A stretch of DNA of 64,000 bases from Hydractinia symbiolongicarpus (lineage: Eukaryota > Cnidaria > Hydrozoa > Anthoathecata > Hydractiniidae): positions 30,357,501 through 30,421,500 of the forward strand of contig NC_079881.1 in assembly GCF_029227915.1 (NCBI RefSeq), written 5' to 3'. The notes under the pieces were generated by a model that saw only the letters and a program-made list of their open reading frames with translations, did not search any database and was not told where the DNA came from. Within the stretch, counting starts at the first letter, position 1. Each line of letters starts with the position of its first letter. Of the stretch, positions 50,686-62,792 are shown piece by piece. Made by a program: the position numbers and the translations under genes.

Positions 50686-51424
50686 AAACACAAACCTGCG
50701 ATTTCCCGTAAATCCTGGACTCGGCCTGTAAAGTCAAAAGTATACAAAAAAGGTACCCAGGGAGTAAACTCATTTCCCGAACGATTTTTCAAATTATTAT
50801 TTCACCACTAAAGCCCATGAGACTTGTAGTTTTTAAAAATGTTTTCATTTTTGATGAGACGCTGAATAAAAGGAGTTTAATCGCCGGCAAACGAAAACCC
50901 GCCATTTCCCGTAAACCCCGGACTCGGCCCGTATAGTCAAAAGTATACAAAGAAAGTACCCAGGGAGTAAACTCATTTCCCGAACGCTTTTCTAAATTAT
51001 TTTTTCACCACTAAAACGCATGAGACTTTTAGTTTTCAAAAATGTTTTCATTTTTGATGAGACGCTGAATAAAAGAAGTTTAATCGCCGGCAAACGAAAA
51101 CCTGCGATTTCCCGAAAATCCCGGACTCGGCCTGTAAAGTCAAAAGTATACAAAAAAAGTACCCAGGGAGTAAACTCATTTCCCGAACTATTTTTCAAAT
51201 TATTATTTCACCACTAAAGCCCATGAGACTTGTAGTTTTTAAAAATGTTTTCATTTTTGATGAGACGCTGAATAAAAGGAGTTTAATCGCCGGCAAACGA
51301 AAACCCGCCATTTCCCGTAAACCCCGGACTTGGCCCGTATAGTCAAAAGTATACAAAGAAAGTACCCAGGGAGTAAACTCATTTCCCGATCGATTTTCTA
51401 AATTATTTTTTCACCACTAAAACG
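50686..51424 (+). repeat. Five-monomer block, copy 3
   Basis: Third occurrence of the GGCAAACACAAACC to CCCGAAAATCCCGG order. It runs into the first CTGAATAAAGGAAG monomer (51,425), which is typical of the 13-mer domain. Confidence 0.72.
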
Positions 51425-53454
51425 CATGAGACTTGTAGTTTTCAAAAATGTTTTCATTTTTGATGAGACGCTGAATAAAGGAAGTTTAATCGCCGGCAAA
51501 CGAAAACCTGCGATTTCCCGAAAATCCCGGACTCGGCCTGTAAAGTCAAAAGTATACAAAAAAAGTACCCAGGGAGTAAACTCATTTCCCGAACGATTTT
51601 TCAAATTATTATTTCACCACTAAAGCCCATGAGACTTGTAGTTTTTAAAAATGTTTTTATTTTTGATGAGACGCTGAATAAAAGAAGTTTAATCACCGGC
51701 AAACGAAAACCCGCGACTTCCCGTAACTCCCGGACTCGGCCCGTATAGTCAAAAGTATACGAAGAAAGTACACAGGGAGTAAACTCATTTCCCGAACGAT
51801 TTTTTAAATTATTTCTTCACCACTAAAACGCATAAGACTTATAGTTTTCAAAAATATTTTCATTTTTGATGAGACGCTAAATAAAAGAAGTTTAATCGCT
51901 GGCAAACGAAAACCCGCGATTTCCCGTAAATCCCGGGCTTGGCCCGTATAGTCAAAAGTATACAAAGAAAGTACCCAGGGAGTAAACTCATTTCCGGAAC
52001 GATTTTTTAAATTATTTTTTCACCACTAAAACGCATGAGACTTGTAGTCTTCAAACTAGTTTTCATTTTTGATGAGACGCTGAATAAAAGAAGTTTAATC
52101 GCCGGCAAAGGAAAATCTGCGATTTCCCGTAAATCCCGGACTCGGCCTGTAAAGTCAAAAGTATACAAGGAAAGTACCCAGGGTGTAAACTCATTTCCCG
52201 AACGATTTTTTAAATTATTCTTTCACCACTAAAGCCAATGAGACATGTAGTTTTTAAAAATGTTTTCATTTTTGATGAGACGCTGTATAAAAGAAGTTTA
52301 ATCGCCGGCAAACGAAAACCCGCGACTTCCCGTAACACCTGGACTCGGCCCGTATAGTCAAAAGTATACGAAGAAATTACCCAGTGAGTAAACTCATTTC
52401 CCGAACGATTTTTTAAATTATTTCTTCACAACTAAAACGCATAAGACTTGAAGTTTTCAAAAATGTTTTCATTTTTGATGAGACGCTAAATAAAAGAAGT
52501 TTAATCGCTGGCAAACGAAAACCCGCGATTTCCCGTAAATCCTGGGCTTGGCCCGTATAGTCAAAAGTATACAAAGAAAGTACCCAGGGAGTAAACTCAT
52601 TTTCAGAACGATTTTTTAAATTATTTTTTCACCACTAAAACGCATGAGACTTGTAGTCTTCAAACTTGTTTTCATTTTTGATGAGACGCTGAATAAAAGA
52701 AGTTTAATCGCCGGCAAAGAAAAACCTGCGATTTCCCGTAAATCCCGGACTCGGCCTGTAAAGTCAAAAGTATACAAAGAAAGTACCCAGGGTGTAAACT
52801 CATTTCCCGAACGATTTTTTAAATTATTTCTTCACCACTAAAACGCATAAGACTTGTAGTTCTCAAAAATGTTTTCATTTTTGATGAGACGCTAAATAAA
52901 AGAAGTTTAATCGCTGGCAAACGAAAACCCGCGATTTCCCGTAAATCCCGGGCTTGGCCCGTATAGTCAAAAGTATACAAAGAAAGTACCCAGGGAGTAA
53001 ACTCATTTTCAGAACGATTTTTTAAATTATTTTTTCACCACTAAAACGCATGAGACTTGTAGTCTTCAAACTTGTTTTCATTTTTGATGAGACGCTGAAT
53101 AAAAGAAGTTTAATCGCCGGCAAAGAAAAACCTGCGATTTCCCGTAAATCCCGGACTCGGCCTGTAAAGTCAAAAGTATACAAAGAAAGTACCCAGGGTG
53201 TAAACTCATTTCCCGAACGATTTTTTAAATTATTTCTTCACCACTAAAACGCATAAGACTTGTAGTTCTCAAAAATGTTTTCATTTTTGATGAGACGCTA
53301 AATAAAAGAAGTTTAATCGCTGGCAAACGAAAACCCGCGATTTCCAGTAAATCCCGGGCTTGGCCCGTATAGTCAAAAGTATACAAAGAAAGTACCCAGG
53401 GAGTAAACTCATTTCCCGATCGATTTTCTAAATTATTTTTTCACCACTAAAACG
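51425..53454 (+). repeat. Ten-monomer unit, 2,030 bp, ahead of the 13-mers
   Basis: From the CTGAATAAAGGAAG monomer at 51,426 to its next occurrence at 53,456 is exactly 10 x 203. From here on, three right-side variants dominate: ATCGCTGGCAAACG, GTAGTCTTCAAAC and CGGCAAAGAAAAACC. The first ACTAGT-bearing monomer is at 52,034. Confidence 0.8.
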
Positions 53455-56093
53455 CATGAGACTTGTAGTTTTCAAAAATGTTTTCATTTTTGATGAGACG
53501 CTGAATAAAGGAAGTTTAATCGCCGGCAAACGAAAACCTGCGATTTCCCGAAAATCCCGGACTCGGCCTGTAAAGTCAAAAGTATACAAAAAAAGTACCC
53601 AGGGAGTAAACTCATTTCCCGAACGATTTTTCAAATTATTATTTCACCACTAAAGCCCATGAGACTTGTAGTTTTTAAAAATGTTTTTATTTTTGATGAG
53701 ACGCTGAATAAAAGAAGTTTAATCACCGGCAAACGAAAACCCGCGACTTCCCGTAACTCCCGGACTCGGCCCGTATAGTCAAAAGTATACAAAGAAAGTA
53801 CCCAGGGAGTAAACTCATTTCCCGATCGATTTTCTAAATTATTTTTTCACCACTAAAACGCATGAGACTTGTAGTTTTCAAAAATGTTTTCATTTTTGAT
53901 GAGACGCTGAATAAAGGAAGTTTAATCGCCGGCAAACGAAAACCTGCGATTTCCCGAAAATCCCGGACTCGGCCTGTAAAGTCAAAAGTATACAAAAAAA
54001 GTACCCAGGGAGTAAACTCATTTCCCGAACGATTTTTCAAATTATTATTTCACCACTAAAGCCCATGAGACTTGTAGTTTTTAAAAATGTTTTTATTTTT
54101 GATGAGACGCTGAATAAAAGAAGTTTAATCACCGGCAAACGAAAACCCGCGACTTCCCGTAACTCCCGGACTCGGCCCGTATAGTCAAAAGTATACGAAG
54201 AAAGTACACAGGGAGTAAACTCATTTCCCGAACGATTTTTTAAATTATTTCTTCACCACTAAAACGCATAAGACTTATAGTTTTCAAAAATATTTTCATT
54301 TTTGATGAGACGCTAAATAAAAGAAGTTTAATCGCTGGCAAACGAAAACCCGCGATTTCCCGTAAATCCCGGGCTTGGCCCGTATAGTCAAAAGTATACA
54401 AAGAAAGTACCCAGGGAGTAAACTCATTTCCGGAACGATTTTTTAAATTATTTTTTCACCACTAAAACGCATGAGACTTGTAGTCTTCAAACTAGTTTTC
54501 ATTTTTGATGAGACGCTGAATAAAAGAAGTTTAATCGCCGGCAAAGGAAAATCTGCGATTTCCCGTAAATCCCGGACTCGGCCTGTAAAGTCAAAAGTAT
54601 ACAAGGAAAGTACCCAGGGTGTAAACTCATTTCCCGAACGATTTTTTAAATTATTATTTCACCACTAAAACGCATGAGACTTGTAGTTTTCAAAAATGTT
54701 TTCATTTTTGATGAGACGCTGAATAAAAGAAGTTTAATCGCCGGCAAACGAAAACCTGCGATTTCCCGAAAATCCCGCACTCGGCCCGTATAGTCAAAAG
54801 TATACAAGGAAAGTACCCAGGGTGTAAACTCATTTCCCGAACGATTTTTTAAATTATTCTTTCACCACTAAAGCCAATGAGACATGTAGTTTTTAAAAAT
54901 GTTTTCATTTTTGATGAGACGCTGCATAAAAGAAGTTTAATCGCCGGCAAACGAAAACCCGCGACTTCCCGTAACACCTGGACTCGGCCCGTATAGTCAA
55001 AAGTATACGAAGAAATTACCCAGGGAGTAAACTCATTTCCCGAACGATTTTTTAAATTATTTCTTCACAACTAAAACGCATAAGACTTGAAGTTTTCAAA
55101 AATGTTTTCATTTTTGATGAGACGCTAAATAAAAGAAGTTTAATCGCTGGCAAACGAAAACCCGCGATTTCCCGTAAATCCTGGGCTTGGCCCGTATAGT
55201 CAAAAGTATACAAAGAAAGTACCCAGGGAGTAAACTCATTTTCAGAACGATTTTTTAAATTATTTTTTCACCACTAAAACGCATGAGACTTGTAGTCTTC
55301 AAACTTGTTTTCATTTTTGATGAGACGCTGAATAAAAGAAGTTTAATCGCCGGCAAAGAAAAACCTGCGATTTCCCGTAAATCCCGGACTCGGCCTGTAA
55401 AGTCAAAAGTATACAAAGAAAGTACCCAGGGTGTAAACTCATTTCCCGAACGATTTTTTAAATTATTTCTTCACCACTAAAACGCATAAGACTTGTAGTT
55501 CTCAAAAATGTTTTCATTTTTGATGAGACGCTAAATAAAAGAAGTTTAATCGCTGGCAAACGAAAACCCGCGATTTCCCGTAAATCCCGGGCTTGGCCCG
55601 TATAGTCAAAAGTATACAAAGAAAGTACCCAGGGAGTAAACTCATTTTCAGAACGATTTTTTAAATTATTTTTTCACCACTAAAACGCATGAGACTTGTA
55701 GTCTTCAAACTTGTTTTCATTTTTGATGAGACGCTGAATAAAAGAAGTTTAATCGCCGGCAAAGAAAAACCTGCGATTTCCCGTAAATCCCGGACTCGGC
55801 CTGTAAAGTCAAAAGTATACAAAGAAAGTACCCAGGGTGTAAACTCATTTCCCGAACGATTTTTTAAATTATTTCTTCACCACTAAAACGCATAAGACTT
55901 GTAGTTCTCAAAAATGTTTTCATTTTTGATGAGACGCTAAATAAAAGAAGTTTAATCGCTGGCAAACGAAAACCCGCGATTTCCCGTAAATCCCGGGCTT
56001 GGCCCGTATAGTCAAAAGTATACAAAGAAAGTACCCAGGGAGTAAACTCATTTCCCGATCGATTTTCTAAATTATTTTTTCACCACTAAAACG
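53455..56093 (+). repeat. 13-mer HOR, 2,639 bp, copy 1
   Basis: Exactly 13 x 203 (53,456 to 56,095; 53,862 to 56,501; 54,471 to 57,110; 55,283 to 57,922). It opens with a tandem pair of 406-bp dimers (53,455 and 53,861) that is single in the unit before it. Confidence 0.86.
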
Positions 56094-58285
56094 CATGAGA
56101 CTTGTAGTTTTCAAAAATGTTTTCATTTTTGATGAGACGCTGAATAAAGGAAGTTTAATCGCCGGCAAACGAAAACCTGCGATTTCCCGAAAATCCCGGA
56201 CTCGGCCTGTAAAGTCAAAAGTATACAAAAAAAGTACCCAGGGAGTAAACTCATTTCCCGAACGATTTTTCAAATTATTATTTCACCACTAAAGCCCATG
56301 AGACTTGTAGTTTTTAAAAATGTTTTTATTTTTGATGAGACGCTGAATAAAAGAAGTTTAATCACCGGCAAACGAAAACCCGCGACTTCCCGTAACTCCC
56401 GGACTCGGCCCGTATAGTCAAAAGTATACAAAGAAAGTACCCAGGGAGTAAACTCATTTCCCGATCGATTTTCTAAATTATTTTTTCACCACTAAAACGC
56501 ATGAGACTTGTAGTTTTCAAAAATGTTTTCATTTTTGATGAGACGCTGAATAAAGGAAGTTTAATCGCCGGCAAACGAAAACCTGCGATTTCCCGAAAAT
56601 CCCGGACTCGGCCTGTAAAGTCAAAAGTATACAAAAAAAGTACCCAGGGAGTAAACTCATTTCCCGAACGATTTTTCAAATTATTATTTCACCACTAAAG
56701 CCCATGAGACTTGTAGTTTTTAAAAATGTTTTTATTTTTGATGAGACGCTGAATAAAAGAAGTTTAATCACCGGCAAACGAAAACCCGCGACTTCCCGTA
56801 ACTCCCGGACTCGGCCCGTATAGTCAAAAGTATACGAAGAAAGTACACAGGGAGTAAACTCATTTCCCGAACGATTTTTTAAATTATTTCTTCACCACTA
56901 AAACGCATAAGACTTATAGTTTTCAAAAATATTTTCATTTTTGATGAGACGCTAAATAAAAGAAGTTTAATCGCTGGCAAACGAAAACCCGCGATTTCCC
57001 GTAAATCCCGGGCTTGGCCCGTATAGTCAAAAGTATACAAAGAAAGTACCCAGGGAGTAAACTCATTTCCGGAACGATTTTTTAAATTATTTTTTCACCA
57101 CTAAAACGCATGAGACTTGTAGTCTTCAAACTAGTTTTCATTTTTGATGAGACGCTGAATAAAAGAAGTTTAATCGCCGGCAAAGGAAAATCTGCGATTT
57201 CCCGTAAATCCCGGACTCGGCCTGTAAAGTCAAAAGTATACAAGGAAAGTACCCAGGGTGTAAACTCATTTCCCGAACGATTTTTTAAATTATTATTTCA
57301 CCACTAAAACGCATGAGACTTGTAGTTTTCAAAAATGTTTTCATTTTTGATGAGACGCTGAATAAAAGAAGTTTAATCGCCGGCAAACGAAAACCTGCGA
57401 TTTCCCGAAAATCCCGCACTCGGCCCGTATAGTCAAAAGTATACAAGGAAAGTACCCAGGGTGTAAACTCATTTCCCGAACGATTTTTTAAATTATTCTT
57501 TCACCACTAAAGCCAATGAGACATGTAGTTTTTAAAAATGTTTTCATTTTTGATGAGACGCTGTATAAAAGAAGTTTAATCGCCGGCAAACGAAAACCCG
57601 CGACTTCCCGTAACACCTGGACTCGGCCCGTATAGTCAAAAGTAAACGAAGAAATTACCCAGGGAGTAAACTCATTTCCCGAACGATTTTTTAAATTATT
57701 TCTTCACAACTAAAACGCATAAGACTTGAAGTTTTCAAAAATGTTTTCATTTTTGATGAGACGCTAAATAAAAGAAGTTTAATCGCTGGCAAACGAAAAC
57801 CCGCGATTTCCCGTAAATCCTGGGCTTGGCCCGTATAGTCAAAAGTATACAAAGAAAGTACCCAGGGAGTAAACTCATTTTCAGAACGATTTTTTAAATT
57901 ATTTTTTCACCACTAAAACGCATGAGACTTGTAGTCTTCAAACTTGTTTTCATTTTTGATGAGACGCTGAATAAAAGAAGTTTAATCGCCGGCAAAGAAA
58001 AACCTGCGATTTCCCGTAAATCCCGGACTCGGCCTGTAAAGTCAAAAGTATACAAAGAAAGTACCCAGGGTGTAAACTCATTTCCCGAACGATTTTTTAA
58101 ATTATTTCTTCACCACTAAAACGCATAAGACTTGTAGTTCTCAAAAATGTTTTCATTTTTGATGAGACGCTAAATAAAAGAAGTTTAATCGCTGGCAAAC
58201 GAAAACCCGCGATTTCCCGTAAATCCCGGGCTTGGCCCGTATAGTCAAAAGTATACAAAGAAAGTACCCAGGGAGTAAACTCATT
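56094..58285 (+). repeat. 13-mer HOR, 2,639 bp, copy 2 (partial)
   Basis: Repeats 53,455 on with very few changes (for example GCTGTATAAAAG near 57,562 against GCTGCATAAAAG near 54,923, and AGTAAACGAAG near 57,641). It stops matching near 58,285, where the 7-mer order takes over. Its later part is also the first 7-mer. Confidence 0.82.
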
Positions 58286-58529
58286 TCCCGAACGATTTTT
58301 TAAATTATTTCTTCACCACTAAAACGCATAAGACTTGTAGTTTTCAAAAATGTTTTCATTTTTGATGAGACGCTAAATAAAAGAAGTTTAATCGCTGGCA
58401 AACGAAAACCCGCGATTTCCCGTAAATCCCGGGCTTGGCCCGTATAGTCAAAAGTATACAAAGAAAGTACCCAGGGAGTAAACTCATTTCCGGAACGATT
58501 TTTTAAATTATTTTTTCACCACTAAAACG
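57109..58529 (+). repeat. 7-mer HOR, 1,421 bp, copy 1
   Basis: Exactly 7 x 203. Begins with the ACTAGT monomer (57,130-57,135), followed by a GAAAATCCCGCAC monomer, a CATGTAG / GCTGTATAAAAG monomer, a CTTGAAG monomer, a CTTCAAACTTG / GGCAAAGAAAAACC monomer and two ATCGCTGGC monomers. It is carved out of the 13-mer order. Confidence 0.86.
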
Positions 58530-59950
58530 CATGAGACTTGTAGTCTTCAAACTAGTTTTCATTTTTGATGAGACGCTGAATAAAAGAAGTTTAATCGCCG
58601 GCAAAGGAAAACCTGCGATTTCCCGTAAATCCCGGACTCGGCCTGTAAAGTCAAAAGTATACAAAGAAAGTACCCAGGGTGTAAACTCATTTCCCGAACG
58701 ATTTTTTAAATTATTATTTCACCACTAAAACGCATGAGACTTGTAATTTTCAAAAATGTTTTCATTTTTGATGAGACGCTGAATAAAAGAAGTTAAATCG
58801 CCGGCAAACGAAAACCTGCGATTTCCCGTAAATCCCGGACTCGGCCCGTATAGTCAAAAGTATACAAGGAAAGTACCCAGGGTGTAAACTCATTTCCCGA
58901 ACGATTTTTTAAATTATTCTTTCACCACTAAAGCCCATGAGACATGTAGTTTTTAAAAATGTTTTCATTTTTGATGAGACGCTGTATAAAAGAAGTTTTA
59001 TCGCCGGCAAACGAAAACCCGCGACTTCCCGTAACACCTGGACTCGGCCCGTATAGTCAAAAGTATACGAAGAAATTACCCAGGGAGTAAACTCATTTCC
59101 CGAACGATTTTTTAAATTATTTCTTCACAACTAAAACGCATAAGACTTGAAGTTTTCAAAAATGTTTTCATTTTTGATGAGACGCTAAATAAAAGAAGTT
59201 TAATCGCTGGCAAACGAAAACCCGCGATTTCCCGTAAATCCCGGGCTTGGCCCGTATAGTCAAAAGTATACAAAGAAAGTACCCAGGGAGTAAACTCATT
59301 TCCAGAACGATTTTTTAAATTATTTTTTCACCACTAAAACGCATGAGACTTGTAGTCTTCAAACTTGTTTTCATTTTTGATGAGACGCTGAATAAAAGAA
59401 GTTTAATCGCCGGCAAAGAAAAACCTGCGATTTCCCGTAAATCCCGGACTCGGCCTGTAAAGTCAAAAGTATACAAAGAAAGTACCCAGGGTGTAAACTC
59501 ATTTCCCGAACGATTTTTTAAATTATTTCTTCACCACTAAAACGCATAAGACTTGTAGTTCTCAAAAATGTTTTCATTTTTGATGAGACGCTAAATAAAA
59601 GAAGTTTAATCGCTGGCAAACGAAAACCCGCGATTTCCCGTAAACCCCGGACTCGGCCCGTATAGTCAAAAGTATACGAAGAAAGTACACAGGGAGTAAA
59701 CTCATTTCCCGAAGGATTTTTTAAATTATTTCTTCACCACTAAAACGCATAAGACTTATAGTTTTCAAAAATATTTTCATTTTTGATGAGACGCTAAATA
59801 AAAAAAGTTTAATCGCTGGCAAACGAAAACCCGCGATTTCCCGTAAATCCCGGGCTTGGCCCGTATAGTCAAAAGTATACAAAGAAAGTACCCAAGGAGT
59901 AAACTCATTTCCGGAACGATTTTTTAAATTATTTTTTCACCACTAAAACG
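58530..59950 (+). repeat. 7-mer HOR, 1,421 bp, copy 2
   Basis: Private changes CTTGTAATTTTC and GAAGTTAAATCGCC near 58,741-58,797. Its last monomer carries CTTATAG and AAATATTTTC. Compared with the other copies, its second monomer has CCCGTAAATCCCGG, as in copy 5. Confidence 0.88.
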
Positions 59951-61371
59951 CATGAGACTTGTAGTCTTCAAACTAGTTTTCATTTTTGATGAGACGCTGA
60001 ATAAAAGAAGTTTAATCGCCGGCAAAGGAAAACCTGCGATTTCCCGTAAATCCCGGACTCGGCCTGTAAAGTCAAAAGTATACAAAGAAAGTACCCAGGG
60101 TGTAAACTCATTTCCCGAACGATTTTTTAAATTATTATTTCACCACTAAAACGCATGAGACTTGTAGTTTTTAAAAATGTTTTCATTTTTGATGAGACGC
60201 TGAATAAAAGAAGTTTAATCGCCGGCAAACGAAAACCTGCGATTTCCTGAAAATCCCGGACTCGGCCCGTATAGTCAAAAGTATACAAGGAAAGTACCCA
60301 GGGTGTAAACTCATTTCCCGAAAGATTTTTTAAATTATTCTTTCACCACTAAAGCCCATGAGACATGTAGTTTTTAAAAATGTTTTCATTTTTGATGAGA
60401 CGCTGTATAAAAGAAGTTTAATCGCCGGCAAAAGAAAACCCGCGACTTCCCGTAACACCTGGACTCGGCCCGTATAGTCAAAAGTATACGAAGAAATTAC
60501 CCAGGGAGTAAACTCATTTCCGGAACGATTTTTTAAATTATTTCTTCACAACTAAAACGCATAAGACTTGAAGTTTTCAAAAATGTTTTCATTTTTGATG
60601 AGACGCTAAATAAAAGAAGTTTAATCGCTGGCAAACGAAAACCCGCGATTTCCCGTAAATCCCGGGCTTGGCCCGTATAGTCAAAAGTATACAAAGAAAG
60701 TACCCAGGGAGTAAACTCATTTCCAGAGCGATTTTTTAAATTATTTTTTCACCACTAAAACGCATGAGACTTGTAGTCTTCAAACTTGTTTTCATTTTTG
60801 ATGAGACGCTGAATAAAAGAAGTTTAATCGCCGGCAAAGAAAAACCTGCGATTTCCCGTAAATCCCGGACTCGGCCTGTAAAGTCAAAAGTATACAAAGA
60901 AAGTACCCAGGGTGTAAACTCATTTCCCGAACGATTTTTTAAATTATTTCTTCACCATTAAAACGCATAAGACTTGTAGTTCTCAAAAATGTTTTCATTT
61001 TTGATGAGACGCTAAATAAAAGAAGTTTAATCGCTGGCAAACGAAAACCCGCGATTTCCCGTAAATCCCGGGCTTGGCCCGTATAGTCAAAAGTATACGA
61101 AGAAAGTACACAGGGAGTAAACTCATTTCCCGAAGGATTTTTTAAATTATTTCTTCACCACTAAAACGCATAAGACTTATAGTTTTCAAAAATATTTTCA
61201 TTTTTGATGAGACGCTAAATAAAAAAAGTTTAATCGCTGGCAAACGAAAACCCGCGATTTCCCGTAAATCCCGGGCTTGGCCCGTATAGTCAAAAGTATA
61301 CAAAGAAAGTACCCAAGGAGTAAACTCATTTCCGGAACGATTTTTTAAATTATTTTTTCACCACTAAAACG
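59951..61371 (+). repeat. 7-mer HOR, 1,421 bp, copy 3
   Basis: Second monomer has GATTTCCTGAAAATCC and TTTTTAAAAATG. Last monomer has CTTATAG, AAATATTTTC and AAAAAAAGTTTAATCGC. Almost identical to copy 4 at these sites. Confidence 0.88.
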
Positions 61372-62792
61372 CATGAGACTTGTAGTCTTCAAACTAGTTT
61401 TCATTTTTGATGAGACGCTGAATAAAAGAAGTTTAATCGCCGGCAAAGGAAAACCTGCGATTTCCCGTAAATCCCGGACTCGGCCTGTAAAGTCAAAAGT
61501 ATACAAAGAAAGTACCCAGGGTGTAAACTCATTTCCCGAACGATTTTTTAAATTATTATTTCACCACTAAAACGCATGAGACTTGTAGTTTTTAAAAATG
61601 TTTTCATTTTTGATGAGACGCTGAATAAAAGAAGTTTAATCGCCGGCAAACGAAAACCTGCGATTTCCTGAAAATCCCGGACTCGGCCCGTATAGTCAAA
61701 AGTATACAAGGAAAGTACCCAGGGTGTAAACTCATTTCCCGAAAGATTTTTTAAATTATTCTTTCACCACTAAAGCCCATGAGACATGTAGTTTTTAAAA
61801 ATGTTTTCATTTTTGATGAGACGCTGTATAAAAGAAGTTTAATCGCCGGCAAAAGAAAACCCGCGACTTCCCGTAACACCTGGACTCGGCCCGTATAGTC
61901 AAAAGTATACGAAGAAACTACCCAGGGAGTAAACTCATTTCCGGAACGATTTTTTAAATTATTTCTTCACAACTAAAACGCATAAGACTTGAAGTTTTCA
62001 AAAATGTTTTCATTTTTGATGAGACGCTAAATAAAAGAAGTTTAATCGCTGGCAAACGAAAACCCGCGATTTCCCGTAAATCCCGGGCTTGGCCCGTATA
62101 GTCAAAAGTATACAAAGAAAGTACCCAGGGAGTAAACTCATTTCCAGAACGATTTTTTAAATTATTTTTTCACCACTAAAACGCATGAGACTTGTAGTCT
62201 TCAAACTTGTTTTCATTTTTGATGAGACGCTGAATAAAAGAAGTTTAATCGCCGGCAAAGAAAAACCTGCGATTTCCCGTAAATCCCGGACTCGGCCTGT
62301 AAAGTCAAAAGTATACAAAGAAAGTACCCAGGGTGTAAACTCATTTCCCGAACGATTTTTTAAATTATTTCTTCACCATTAAAACGCATAAGACTTGTAG
62401 TTCTCAAAAATGTTTTCATTTTTGATGAGACGCTAAATAAAAGAAGTTTAATCGCTGGCAAACGAAAACCCGCGATTTCCCGTAAATCCCGGGCTTGGCC
62501 CGTATAGTCAAAAGTATACAAAGAAAGTACCCAGGGAGTAAACTCATTTCCCAAACGATTTTTTAAATTATTTCTTCACCACTAAAACGCATAAGACTTG
62601 TAGTTTTCAAAAATGTTTTCATTTTTGATGAGACGCTAAATAAAAGAAGTTTAATCGCTGGCAAACGAAAACCCGCGATTTCCCGTAAATCCCGGGCTTG
62701 GCCCGTATAGTCAAAAGTATACAAAGAAAGTACCCAGGGAGTAAACTCATTTCCGGAACGATTTTTTAAATTATTTTTTCACCACTAAAACG
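61372..62792 (+). repeat. 7-mer HOR, 1,421 bp, copy 4
   Basis: Same second-monomer markers as copy 3 (GATTTCCTGAAAATCC). Its last monomer (about 62,560-62,766) reverts to CTTGTAG and AAATGTTTTC, as in the monomer just before copy 2. Confidence 0.88.
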
